A stretch of 64,000 nucleotides of DNA from Halichondria panicea (GCF_963675165.1 NC_087377.1:7643122-7707121), one strand, 5' to 3'. Positions 47,132 through 59,214 are shown, counted from the stretch's first letter. The notes: generated by a model from the sequence alone, not told the origin. Translations and numbers: made by a program.

Positions 47132-49033
47132 CTACAAGAGCTACAATAAAAATAGTTTGACTCTAACTATGGGTTATAAAATTCATTACTAGCTTGTCGT
47201 CTGATATCGGCTGTGGTCCTTGTAGATTCACGATCAGCTATAGCGCTAAATGTATAATAGCTAAATTAAGTCTTGCTATTCATAAAATAGTTAGCGTAGT
47301 CTACTTTCTTAAACCTGCTAGAAATGAATTTAATATTTCCTGAGAAAGGGTTATTAGGATAAAACACGTGATGATCCAATTACTCGTCCAAAGCATGAAG
47401 CTGAAGCTATGCATAATAATTTATAAGTGAATATAATTATCACTTGGTACCTATAAAGGAGGATTCAACACACCTCATCACAACAAAAGAACTCTTCACA
47501 ACCTCCAACTTGACTGAAGTCTTTAATTTATTGCCTCCATTTCCAAGAATGAGATATCGAATGAGATATCGTATAATTCATCTCTGCTGGTAAGTGAGTA
47601 TAATTATAGAGACAGACAAAATTATTAGAAACACATTGTTGTTATGCCTCGAGGCGTAGCCGCACGAGGGATACGGTAAAGCTGACTGTGTGTGTGTGTG
47701 TGTGTCTGTTCCAGCTGTAACTGCTCAACGGTTGCAATGCGACGAAAACTAACAGCTTCTATAGGCTTCTAGCCACGTTCTCTTGGATTTTGATTCATGG
47801 ATTAGCAAACTAAAGTTTCTTTCTCGAGTTATGGCTAGTTTGACTCACATTGAAGGCTGTTGCAGTCTCTTCAGAATCTTTCATTTACATGTAGCGCCTT
47901 AACATTACTATACCAGTGCTGTTGTGTATAGTGTGATTGACCACTCTTTAGTAGCAGCATAATTATAATTATTATGTTCTTTTGTGTGCTTCGATCAACT
48001 CCTTGTACAAAATACGTATTATTACCTGAGGCCGTGCCGCGGCCAGCGGGTATAGTAGTCCGTTGGTTTGTTTGTTAGTGTATTTTGAGTCTACTCACCT
48101 GGATGCCATAGCGCTGCATTTACAGCATGGATAGCCTTCACACAACAAGTTATTAGTTTTAAAAGTCGCAGATTTCGATGTTAAAGCTTCGTTGTCGTAT
48201 AAAAGCGAGCAAAAGCTAAGAAGCTAAGAAGCTTGAACTTGCGTTGCCTAGACATGACCTTTATTTGAGGTACATTGTAGATCTATTATTTGCAGCTGAA
48301 GTGAGCCGGCCTTTATCGGTCTCTATTAAAAGTACGTTGTTGCTTCTTTACTCCGCTGGTTTTTATAGATTTATTTATTGCACTTCAGTGCTCTAGTAAT
48401 TATAGAGATGCTAGGCAAATTTGACAAGATACTACCAACTACTGGACCTACTCGATATAATTATACATCAAGTTTAAATTACCCCATATCTAACTATAGA
48501 CTACAACTATAAGTAAGCTCAACATTACCTTTGGACTACTCTATGATATCTTTGGCTTGTATAGCTAGCTCGATACTCACAATTTTGATGGGGAGTGGAC
48601 GCCGTGGCCAAAAAAAAACTTATTTGTGAAAATGGAGAATAAGGTGGTGACTTACTGACAGCAATCAGCCTGCACGGTGACTCTTCTCAACTGCATGTCC
48701 TATTCAGTCTAGCGTACGTTTCAGTGGAGCAGTTTATATAAATAGAGCATCAGTGATAACCATCGCCACAGGTACGTGTTGTAACTGCTGCGTCCAAGGA
48801 GGTAATTTAGTTAATCACTGTCTCCAGTCTGTAGCCTTTGAACCTGCTGCAGGAAAAATAAACATATAACCACCCAATTCTTTGAGTGACCATAATTATT
48901 GATCTACAGAAAATGCTGAATTTTAAAACACCCTGACAAACTTATATTTTGTACTTTATTGATAATAGTTTAGTCAGAATCCAGTTAAGACATCTTGGAC
49001 CTGAGTACGTATAGATCTAAGTCAATGTCTTAT

Positions 49034-49398
49034 GTTTAGATCTATGATCTGTAGGCTCACCTTACAAGAAATCATAATCAAGAGAAGAAGACATAGATAC
49101 CGGTGTAGAAGCGATATGGGGCTCCCCCCCATTTCACCCGGGCCCTAAAACGCTAGCGATTTGTTTAGATCTATGATCTGTAGTTTCACCTTACAAGAAA
49201 TCATAATCAAGAGAAGAAGACATAGATACCGGTGTAGAAGCGATATGGGGCTCCCCCCCATTTCAGGGCTAGATCTATGATCTGTAGGCTCACCTTACAA
49301 GAAATCATAATCAAGAGAAGAAGACATAGATACCGGTGTAGAAGCGATATGGGGCTCCCCCCCATTTCAGGGCCCCCGGGCCCTAAAACGCTAGCGAT
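49034..49398. repeat. Three tandem copies of a unit of about 105-130 bp
   Basis: Starts at about 49034, 49163 and 49269. Each has AGATCTATGATCTGTAG, CACCTTACAAGAAATCATAA and CGATATGGGGCTCCCCCCCA. Copies 1 and 3 end with GGGCCCTAAAACGCTAGCGAT; copy 2 lacks it. The near identity points to very recent duplication. Confidence 0.85.
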
Positions 49399-49526
49399 AC
49401 ATGTAGATGCTGGTATTATAAAGGCAATAATTATATTCAGGGGGCCAGACAGAATATCTCAGGGGGGCTACATTTAAATGTCAATCAATAGCATAGCTAG
49501 CTAGCTGAATATATCTAGGTAGATAG

Positions 49527-50136
49527 TAGTCTCGAATACCCGCCTCAACCTAAAAGCTTGAGTCTGGTCAAACTCACATATGAACTTTGTTCTGCACAGT
49601 CAGCAAAGTCAAGTGGGCTACACGCCCACAAGCATAGTGATAAAGCCACAAGCCACCGCATGTTAGGGACAGAACATACACAGAGGGCTATATCAGACAG
49701 TGTATCAATTAAGGCTAGGAGTTGAAAGCCTACGAGAAAAACACTGAGCTTGAAGCCATCATAGCACAGAGCTAGAGGGCCATGAAACCATGGTCGACGG
49801 TCACATTCACATAAATGAGCATTTAGGCTGTTAATTTCGACAAGGTGTTCCAAAGGTCCTGTTGCTAGTCTGGAGAGTTCTAGTATCACATCCTTACAAC
49901 TCTCTCCATGAATTTTCCTACGTCGCCTTCTGTCAGGAGCTGATTCGTAACAATCCATGCATGCTGCCATGGCGGTTAGCTATAATGATATTCATGTAGA
50001 CTATAATTTTATTCATGTTCCACACCCACTTGTGGTCAATTAAATGTCCAAGAAATTCCTGGACACACTTGAACCAAACCTCAATGTGAGTTTGACCAGA
50101 CTCAAGCTTTTAGGTTGAAGCGGGTATTCGAGACTA
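49527..50136. mobile_element. Mini-element with 50-bp terminal repeats and target duplication
   Basis: The ends TAGTCTCGAATACCCGCCTC and its complement extend for about 50 bp with one or two mismatches. Both sides carry GGTAGATAG (49518-49526 and 50137-50145); the repeat can be read as 9-11 bp. It carries a minus-strand frame with a zinc-finger-like N-terminus. Confidence 0.8.
49545..49970 (-). pseudogene. Zinc-finger-like frame inside the mini-element
   Basis: The 141-codon frame begins MAACMDCYES, with DRRRRRKIHGESCKDV and LCEC. It matches in pattern the N-terminus of the frame at 22574-22882 (CxxC, basic DNRRRKKLNGHSC, LCHQC). After LCECDRR the similarity ends, the second Cys pair is imperfect and the rest reads like unrelated sequence. 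It is therefore probably a captured or residual first exon of an autonomous relative. The function is unknown. Confidence 0.5.
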
Positions 50137-51673
50137 GGTAGATAGTCCAAAACTGAACAAAAACATTGAGTGTGTGTATTATCTGTATCTGTTATAGGCT
50201 GAGAGCTGAGGCTAAGAATTCACTACTAGACCAAGGTGAGCTACAATAGATCTAGAGATTTTAAGGTAGAGGGAAGTCACCAGAAAATGTTGCTAAAAAA
50301 AGATACCTTTACTAGTATGGTGGTCTTATCAACTGGCACCTATTACATGTGTGTGACCCTCACAATGATTAATGTGATTATTGATCATAATTTTGGTACA
50401 TGTACAGTGTACGTACGTAATTAAGGTTAGGGTAGTTTCACCCCTGCAAAATGTATAGAGTACCTATGAATATCATTATCGCTACCCTCTGGAAGGTACT
50501 TAGCTATAATACATAATTATAGATACCAATAAAGCTTGCTTGAAGTATTTACTGCTCTTATAAATTGACGCAAAAAATAATCTATTATTTTACTGCAGTT
50601 TTGATGCCCTAAAAAGCATGAATCTCTATGTTGAGAGTTTTATCTAGAAATAGTTGCCAGTGGCCTCTGCTGTGTCATCTTTCAGCCTGTAAAATCGCTC
50701 TAAGCGTTCGTATCAGCACACAACCGAAATTCACTTAAATAGAGGGCGTTTTACATAGAATCATTGTAAAATCCATCGGAAATGGTTGTCACTGTCTGTT
50801 TATTGCCGTGCATAAGTGATGTTTGATGCTTATTTTCTCCAACAAAAATATCTCTATGTCATGCATTATTTTGTGAAGTGAAGTACAAAAGTTAGCTAAC
50901 TGCTAATACCCTCCAGTGCTCTATTAATTATATGTACGTTCTGAATTGAATTTCCTGCAAGTTTGTATCAACGAAATCAGTTTTTGTTAATACCGTAAAC
51001 GATGTCATTACATGCAGCGCCATGATAATTATTATAAGCTCCAATTAATTCAGCATCAGCATAATTTTTGAGGCCCTAAAAGAAGCGCTTACCGTTGCTG
51101 AAATTTTTTTTCTGGCGCTTATAAAAAGGCTTGTTTGAGAAATCAAGATAATTATAGGCATCTTTGACTTCCTTCACACTTTGAACAGTTGTCTGACCAT
51201 AGCTACAGTCCATGAATGTTGTTCACAAGTCAGCTCTCAACGTTGCAGCTTGCTAGCTACTATAGCTAGCAAGTAAAACGGACTAGACCACACCTATTTT
51301 CTCTAAAATGTCTATACTAGCTGTACAACATAAACGCCACCGTAATTTAGGCGCCAGCTAGGCTGAACGCACTTTTTTGTGTTCTAAAAGATGCGCCCCT
51401 CAGAAGTGGAATCATTTTTTTCTGCCACGTAATTACATCAATTACAGTAGCCATATTCCGAGCGCACGTCAAGCCTTTAAAAACCGATTCAGCATTATAA
51501 TTATCAAGCGATGTATACTGATAATTTTACTTCACTGACAAAGGATCGATTCAATTTAAGTGGATGCTTATCTCAAAACCAGGATATAATAATTATTATG
51601 AGCTATTTTGTACACTGCGTAAGTCCTGTCCTGTGGTACTTTACTTCTGTAGGTTTGTGTGCCTGGCATCACA

Positions 51674-54600
51674 ATGGAGGCCCTACAAGTGTTGACTGTC
51701 ATTATCATAGTGCTCACATATCTGATTGTTTCTGGAGAAGGTTTGCAAATACATTTACATAAGGCCATCATTTCCCGCTTGGTAAAAGTGTAAAAGTATG
51801 CCTCTTTGTCTGTCATTATTCAGAGGAGGTACGACACGAGTACCTCGATTAGGCTTGGTCACATGAACAATTACCATATCTACATGTACAAATCATGTAT
51901 GATAACGCTTTCAATCTAAACAGAAGTTATGGCACACAAAGTTAGCCTAGCTTTCAATCCATTCAACAGTGAAGTCTTGTTGCATACATGTGACATTAAC
52001 TCAATTTTAGCCTAATTGAGGTACTCGTGTCGGGCCTCCTCTGGTCATTATTGCTGTAAAGCATTGACACACCCCTTAATTTCTTAATCATAGTTTCTTA
52101 GTCATAATTATGTACGTGCTCTTTTTTGGTTAAGAATTTCAATAACTTAATATTCATTGTTCCCCCCCCCCCCTCATGTCCTTTCCATTTTAATGAGCTA
52201 ATGAATAATGACCAAAGGAATGTACTTTGTCTGGCTTATTAAACATGGGGTTGTTACGGTAAACAGTTTGCTCATGAATATGTTTGAAGTACATACATGA
52301 TAAATATATCATTCTGTATGAGAAGTACAGTGTATCAATCTTCAAAACATCTTTCAGTGGAAGCTCTGAGCGATCATCAAGTTACTAGAAACAACACAAA
52401 CTAGTAGTCATTTTTAACTTCCAAAAACACTTCTAGCTCTGTGTTCTTACTCTTATACGATGCTTTTTACCATTTTGGAGGGCAGCTCGAAGTGTTTTTT
52501 TCTTTCCAAGCCAAGAAACTCTCACAAAAATTAATATGTAGACTAAAATGGTGGTCACAGCCAAGGAAAACATGAGCTTTCAGCAAAATATCTCTTCGAG
52601 CCGCCCTGCATATAGTGAAGCTACAGTAGAACATCTAGTAAAAGTGTCTATTGGAGCAACTACTGCGTTTCAGCTGGACTTTCAGCTCATTCTAGCTGCT
52701 CACGATCACTAGATCTAGCTCAGACATGAATAATTAATGAGCAAACAGTTTACCGTAGCAGGTACTTGAAGTTATAAAGTATTTGTTGCGTGCAGTAATA
52801 ATTATGTGCACACTGGTCACTATTTATGTAGTATTGCAATGATCAACTGTTTGTGTGTTTGTTCTTATTTCTCACAGCTCAGTTCATAGTACAGCCAGTG
52901 TCAGTGGAGAGAGCCGAGGGACTGGAGGCAGTGTTCAGTTGTCAGTATCAAGCTGAGGGATTGACTGTTACTTATGATTGGGCAATAAACAATACCATAC
53001 TCGGAGCAGATACAGCCACTGTTAGAGTACGTCGACCTTCATCTCTTGGTGGACCATCAAGACTGACAATCTTGACCACTCCACAGCACAACAACTCTAT
53101 TGTGTATTGTGAGGCTATAATCAGAAATGGCTCTGATCGTACATTTGTGATTTCATCCACAGCATCTCTAGTTGTTCGTGGTGAGTCAGTAATTATATCT
53201 TGATTGTCTTGGCATAATTTGTCCTTCTTTTATTACAATAGAGACGGTCCTCACTCCGTTTATTGTTGTACCGAATGCCATCACCATGATGTGGAATGCT
53301 CTACCTCTCACTGAGTACTGTGTGGACATCAACACGACAACTCTGGACTTCACTGAAATAGTGGCCCTTGATTCTCTGTGTGGATTCACTAATGAGTACA
53401 TCTTCATGTACTCTGATAACAGTGTGTGTGCCAGATTCACTGTGACTCCTACTGATGGAGAGATGAGGGGAACAACCAGTGAATTATGTACCGGGTTATT
53501 TACGAGAACAGAAGGTGTGTTTATGATATTAATAGTATTACACTTCTATAATATTATTATGCAGGTAGTGGAGAACAACATCGTATTCTTGAAACTAAAA
53601 GGAATAAATTAGTCAAATTTAGGGCAACTGTGAGTGATTCAATTTTAGGGTTAGTGTTAGGGTTAGGGTTAGCTGTTTGTTACGTTGGTAAGAATGCATT
53701 TTTAGTTTGTTGAGTTCTCTCTAACATTTTAGGTTCCAAGTTGTAGAAACTTCACTCGGTATCGTGTGGACTCTGACCTATTGACTCCCTCCATCGATCG
53801 TTCAATCACGACCTCTCTTCTGTTTGATGGCTCACTCAGTTTCTCCCTCCCCACTGACAAGTTGACAGAATACAGTGTCACACTGACTGATGAGAATGAA
53901 ATAGATCTCGTGTTTGAGAACATTTCAATCAGTAAGTCCATCACGTTTATTTTGAGCTGATAAAAATAGTGTCCGTGATAAATATCTCTATCAGGTACTT
54001 TTGACGTTCAAGACGTCCTAGTGTCTGAATGTCCTGGTGGTGGTGGTATTTGTGTGAGCATTGAGTATGTTGAAGGTACTGTCTCTCCCGGAGCTCTCGT
54101 CTGTGTGATACGTGTCGTTAATGAAGTGCTTGGAGAGCTTGACTTTGCTAACATGAAACTGGTTACCATCCCTCGGAATTCAAGTGAAAATTTCACCATT
54201 CCTGTTCCTAGTGGAGAATACCGAGTGATTGCTTTTGATCTGGAGAACAACCATTTACCAAACATGCCCGTCTCTATGGTAGCACTCAGTCAAGACAATA
54301 TGACAGTGAACTCGACTGGTGAAGGTAAGTGCTCCATGTGTTTTTGCTCTGCATTATAGAGACTATAATAAGAATTGTCATTTACTTCACCGTAGACATT
54401 ACCAGTCCACCACCCAGTGAGGGAATTAGTGTATCCAATTTAACGAATGGAGATGTTAGTGTGACCTGTTCTGACTCTGCCCTGAATTGTCTAGTCTTGT
54501 TCCAATCCACCATCTTGGACAGAGTGATTGTCGGTTTCATTAACTCTTCTGAAGTCTCAACTATCCTCTCTTTAAATGACACCTTTGGCTATGTGGTGGT

Positions 54601-54926
54601 GTATTCTTGGAATAGTTCACTGTCCATCTTTGAAGGGAAGGTATCGCTCATTATGCAACTGGATCTACCCACCAGTAAGTGCCTCTGTAGATTATCAGAC
54701 ACTTGGTGATCACTTATTCCGCTTCCTCCTCATTCCTATTGCAGCTGCTCCCACTACACCTCCAACGTCTGATCCACAAACAGGCCCACCTCCTCCTCCT
54801 GATATGGAGTCCCTGCCAACATCAGTTATCGTTGGTAGGTTAAAATGTGTTAGTGCTTTAATATTATCTTTATCCCTTATACCGCCTATATCTTTACCAT
54901 GATATACAGTAGATAATTCAGCTCTT

Positions 54927-54960
<34 letters not shown>

Positions 54961-57900
54961 ATTCAGGCATTATTGTTCCCTTGGTTTTGATAATGATACT
55001 AATGATGGTGATCATTATTATTGTTCTGGGGAAGAAAGTCAAACGAGGCGGCAAGGTGTTTCATTCCAGGTACAATCATTACCAGCAGTATGTGAGAATT
55101 AATGTGGTTGTCATGTGCTGCATCATCTAATTTAAAAGTGTTCAAACCATTTGCTAGCATTCATGCTAATTATGATCTACAAGCAATCTAATTAGAGACA
55201 TTACTGAGTGGGTGCATGGTCACATTAGCGTGATTGAAACTGAAGTAATTAGGGCTGTTTTACAACAATATCTGTTTAACAAGAATCGTGTGTTTACATT
55301 CGTAACTTATAATAATTCTCTTGATTTACAGTAACTCTGAAGGCGGCAGTGTGGTGAGTATTACACTTTATGTTGCAATGATAAACTCTCTGCACGTGTT
55401 TGTGCTGATAATGCACTAATGTGTTTTGATAGCCCCCACACGTAAGAATACTTTCCCAGTTCATAGTGTAGCTTCCTTGTTTAGGAAACGTTTTTATGTT
55501 CACTCATGAGCTAATGCTATATGGTTTCGTATTAGCAACGTCCTGTGTTCATGTTTCAATATCCCCCTCAGTGACAACTATATTTGCCAACATGTAGATA
55601 CTGATTTGTATTAATTTACCGCGTGTGATTTATAGGTACATGTATAGAATCAAGGAGTGTCTACTCTTGATAGATTATGATGTGTGTTTCAAGCCAAAGC
55701 CCTTTCACATGTTGTTGTTTCCACTATCAGGTCCCTGAGGGCCTTGCTTGAATGAGTATGTTTAATGTGTATTGTCTACAGGATGTGGGTGCCTCAATAA
55801 CATCTAAAGTAGCATTTTACGATGTCGCCCGCCCTGAGCACATGTCTCTGGAACGCAACACGGCTGACACTGACGATACACCTCCACCAGGTTATGATGT
55901 CGTGCGTAAAGAGAATTTGCCAAGTCCTGAATATGAAACTGTACCATCGGCTAAGGCAGGCAAGCCTACACCCACCACCAGTGAGAACCCTCCACCCCTT
56001 CCCCCTACCATGCTACGAGGAGACAGTGATGCACCTGATCTACCACCTGCCTACAATCCTGCCGTGGATAACAAGAGTGTTGTTGTTATGTCAGTGGAGA
56101 ACTCTATCAGCCACGGTGTGGAAAATCAGTCAGTAGATGAGGAGGTTGATGAGTCATTGAAGATAGATCTATCAGTCAGCGACACAGAATATGATGGTAC
56201 TACAGAAGAGGCCATTGGTAGTACTGAAGTTCAACCAGATGTTGACCGTGTAGACACAGTTCAATGTGCAGAGAGTGGAGCTGGTAACAATGTTGACCAT
56301 GGTGGACAAGAGGCAATGATCGCTGCGCAGGTGAGGGTACAAGTAAATGTTTTCTGTGACGCTTTCTCCTTTGTCTCTTTTACATGATTGTGGTTTTTTG
56401 TAGCGCGTTTGTATACGTGTATACACACTACAATAATTCAGTACAATCAGTGTTTCATGCAAACATTTGCTAAATGAAATCGTGCGTGACAATATGTGCA
56501 TGCATGGTTACAGCCCATTGAGCAGGATACAGCTGCATGTGTATTATAATACCCTTGTTGAGTTGTTGGCCATGTGTGTTTATGTGTGTTGTGTGTCTTC
56601 ACACAGCATCTGGTGATCCCTAAGTGTGTAAGGAAAAGCACCTGTGGTACATTATTGTACATTATTATAGTGTGTCCAAATAAGCTCATTGGCAGACAAA
56701 TGGACACAAAGCGCTCATTGTTACTTAATGCCAAATATAGTTCTGTCCCGGCCTACCGTACACTGTAGCTCCGTTGCTTCATGCACGTACAATGCTACTT
56801 ACATTGTACTGATTATTACCATTTTTGTGAAGTGCCAGTGGTCTCCTCTGTAAGCACCACAGCATTTTCTAAACCTTCATCTCCTTGTATCATGGGAGGG
56901 GGAAGGAGTAGAGGGTTCTCACTAACGGTGAATGTAGGTTCGCCTGCCTTAGCTAATGGTATAGTTCCAGGGAAGGAAGCTCTACATGTCGGAAGCCTCC
57001 GTGCTTGAATACAATGACATCTTTTATAGTAATAGTAATAATATTAGTGGGAAAGTACATATTACTTGTCTCAGTCTGTGTCCCAATGTCCTCAGGACTG
57101 CGTAATTATAGTAGACAGGAAGTATTTTTACAGTAATTATTAGCACCCCACCCACTCCCACGCAGCACCAGTACACGCTGGTGGTTCCCAAGCCAGCCAG
57201 CAGTGATGCCAAGGTGAAGGACTTATGTACCGTCATTTATTCTGTGGTAGACAAGGAAAAACTCAAACCAGTCATCCCAACACCAGGTACTAGTGCATGT
57301 GTATACAATGAATGCCTTAATTGTGGGACGGTATATATATATACATGCAGTGGAGTCATAACCTGTTCAATTAATAGTGTTTCAGGCAGACATTATTTTT
57401 GGCAAAGGTATCAAGTAGTATACATGTATACTGTAGATACACACTATTATTATTATGGGAGAATAAATTTTGGGGATAGTGCTTACTAGTACTTGACATA
57501 TACGTGTCAGCTAATTCCCTAAGTGGAGACGGTTGACAGTTTCATGTGTGTACATGTAGTGTAAACTCCAAAACTTTGCTGGTAGTTTTCAAAACTAGTT
57601 GGACTACTTTCATCATGAGAGGCCAGATATGTCAATAACTTGTACATGTGTTATGCCTTGTCTTGTAGTTGCCAAAGCACAAGGGCAGTACATTCCGGTA
57701 GAGACCAGGCCAGCCAGCAGTGATACCGAGGTGATGGACTCGACCAAGGTCGTCTATGTCGTGGTGGACAAGGACAAACTGAAACCACTAGATCCGAACG
57801 ACCCACCAGGTAGGTCACTCTTATCCACTCTGAATATACCCTCTGACCTAATTTCTACCTACCTACTTATTCTTTGAAAGTGTTTGTTGTTTTTTAGAGC

Positions 57901-59214
57901 GTCTTTATCACAATGCTCATTCCCTTAATCCCACTTGCCGACTAAACGGAAAATGAATCTCAAAGCCAATCAAGTTTATTGCCTCTCATGCAACAATTAC
58001 TTGAAATTGTTGTTTTGGGTGTTTATAATGTTATTATATCAATATTCCCTACCGCATTCAAGTGTCATCCTTTCAGGGGTGAGAATTTACCTCCACATAT
58101 ACATGTATATAAATTAGGTTTTCTATGCAATATTAGAGGAAATGTTTCTCTTATTCCGTACTTGATTGGCTGTTTACTGTTATAATTGTATTTGTGCATG
58201 TTTTCTTAGAGGACATTTTTCCCTTATTTGGTGCTTTATAGATTCACTGTTGTTCAATTGTAGTATGACCGGTAGTTGTAGTCAATGAAACAACTTTCAT
58301 TGTCTCCCCTCTCCAGCTCTTCCACCACGACGCCCTGTCACTAATACTGAGCTGCACACAGAGAAGACACTAGGTGGGTGGTTAGTATACTTATAGCGGG
58401 TAATTTTCGTGTGGAAAAATATTCGTGGTTGAAGGTCTGCATGACCACGAATATTTTACCCACAAATGAAGCATTTTACCCCTTGAAAATTACCCGCTAC
58501 ATGTATATGGTACTTACACGAAGTAGTTTTTAGAGTGGACACCCCATAAATTATTGTCTTGTTTTCTAATTATGTATTGTACAATGTAAGTCACTTTAAA
58601 CTGTGGGAAATTAAATGTTGGCACTGTCGTTCGTCAAGTGGTAGTTAATACAATGTCATGATTGGTTCCACATTACACTAATTCCCAAGAGTTCATGCAA
58701 TGCAGGTGTATCATGATTGTGTGTACAAGTGTAATATTGACTTGTGACTCTAAGAAACACATGTATACAGATAGCAGATTTCTGAATAACTGGCTATACA
58801 TAATAAATCTGTATAGTGCCAAAATACATGGGCTTGTTTCCATCAATATGCCAATAATTATGTCCATTGGAATTCATTCTCCCTCCAGCCCTTCCACCAC
58901 GACAACGCCCCCCACCACCACCGCCCACCCACGAGACGCTCATGGATCTGTTACACCCCGTTGTTAAAAAGTGGGAGGATATCGCCAAAGCACTGAACAT
59001 TGACGAGGACAGAGTGGATGAAATCTTCACTAATAATGAGAATGAATATCTCCGGCTATACGAACTAATGGAGTATTATTTTACAAACGTCCATTGCAGT
59101 CACTCTTGGGAGGAGATGGTGCGAGTGCTGACAGAGATAGGGGAGCATGGTTTGGCTGAGAGAATAAAAGCAGATAAAATACAAGGTGTGTGTGTTTGGT
59201 ACTCGTTAGAATGA
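51674..59214 (+). CDS. A8: Ig/FN3-like receptor with Pro-rich tyrosine tail and Death domain
   Basis: Exons: 51674-51740, 52878-53180, 53242-53514, 53565-53629, 53733-53931, 53995-54324, 54396-54674, 54745-54834, 54967-55069, 55332-55353, 55782-56330, 57166-57286, 57669-57809, 58317-58373, 58889-59214. They join in frame to 974 residues. Signal peptide 1-22; Ig 23-123; FN3-like 124-302; two unknown domains 303-505; Pro-rich stalk to 535; membrane helix about 536-559; KKVKRGGK. The tail has a YDVV-x9-YETV pair (Tyr about 615 and 628), PPPLPP, a PPAY motif, then two repeat exons with VIYSVVDKEKLKP and VVYVVVDKDKLKP (ITIM-like V-x-Y-x-x-V). Two LPPR exons follow, then a Death domain (about 884-960) with WEDIAKALNI and SWEEMVRVL. 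It should couple ligand binding to kinase/phosphatase SH2 partners and to Death-domain adaptors at the plasma membrane. The last exon could end at 59185 (AAG/GTGTGT) and splice on. Confidence 0.82.
51821..52043. mobile_element. MITE with 9-bp target duplication, CAGAGGAGGT family
   Basis: The ends CAGAGGAGGTACGACACGAG and CTCGTGTCGGGCCTCCTCTG are inverted repeats of about 35 bp. GTCATTATT lies on both sides (51812-51820 and 52044-52052). It lies in intron 1 of A8 and is a short relative of 1181-1945. Confidence 0.85.
53646..53676. repeat. Interstitial telomere-like TTAGGG repeats
   Basis: Four near-perfect TTAGGG units in a short A8 intron. TTAGGG is the usual metazoan telomere unit, so this supports an animal source. 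Confidence 0.75.
54930..54958. repeat. CT microsatellite next to the A8 membrane exon acceptor
   Basis: About thirteen CT units end in CCCTATTCAG, directly before the membrane exon at 54967. It doubles as the polypyrimidine tract, so its length could influence inclusion of the membrane exon. Confidence 0.7.
56850..56980 (-). pseudogene. Antisense partial copy of the A8 Pro-rich tail exon
   Basis: The reverse complement of this intron segment matches A8 exon bases of about 55930-56030. It encodes an open stretch TIPLAKAGEPTFTVSENP, then LLLPPPM, parallel to TVPSAKAGKPTPTTSENP, then PPLPPTM. It lies between the exons ending at 56330 and starting at 57166, on the opposite strand. No good splice sites in the minus direction were confirmed. 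It is probably a relic of an inverted duplication; it could also pair with the sense exon in the same pre-mRNA. Confidence 0.65.
58388..58510. repeat. MITE related to the TATAGCGGGAAA family
   Basis: TATAGCGGGTAATTTTCGTG and GAAAATTACCCGCTACA are inverted repeats around ATATTCGTGG / CCACGAATAT. It lies in the A8 intron before the Death exon. Confidence 0.8.

Larger units (their letters stand above)
47132..51673. other. Divergent intergenic region between B7 and A8
   Basis: This presumably holds both promoters, but no clear core promoter can be called. It contains TG microsatellites near 47689-47705, an inverted relative of 42380-42665 (48027-48330), three tandem copies of a sequence of about 105-130 bp (49034-49398) and a zinc-finger-bearing mini-element (49527-50136). 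Nothing else is recognisable. Confidence 0.55.

Noticed and set aside
48027-48330. Possible tRNA-derived SINE (inverted relative at 42380-42665)
   Set aside because: I could not fit convincing A and B boxes or a cloverleaf; kept only as a repeat pair.
56781-57008. 75-codon plus-strand frame in an A8 intron, considered as an extra exon
   Set aside because: Better explained as the complement of the antisense copy of the Pro-rich tail exon; the minus-strand reading is the one with homology.
58794-59030. Gly-rich minus-strand frame over the Death exon
   Set aside because: It is the shadow of the CCACC-rich proline codons of A8.
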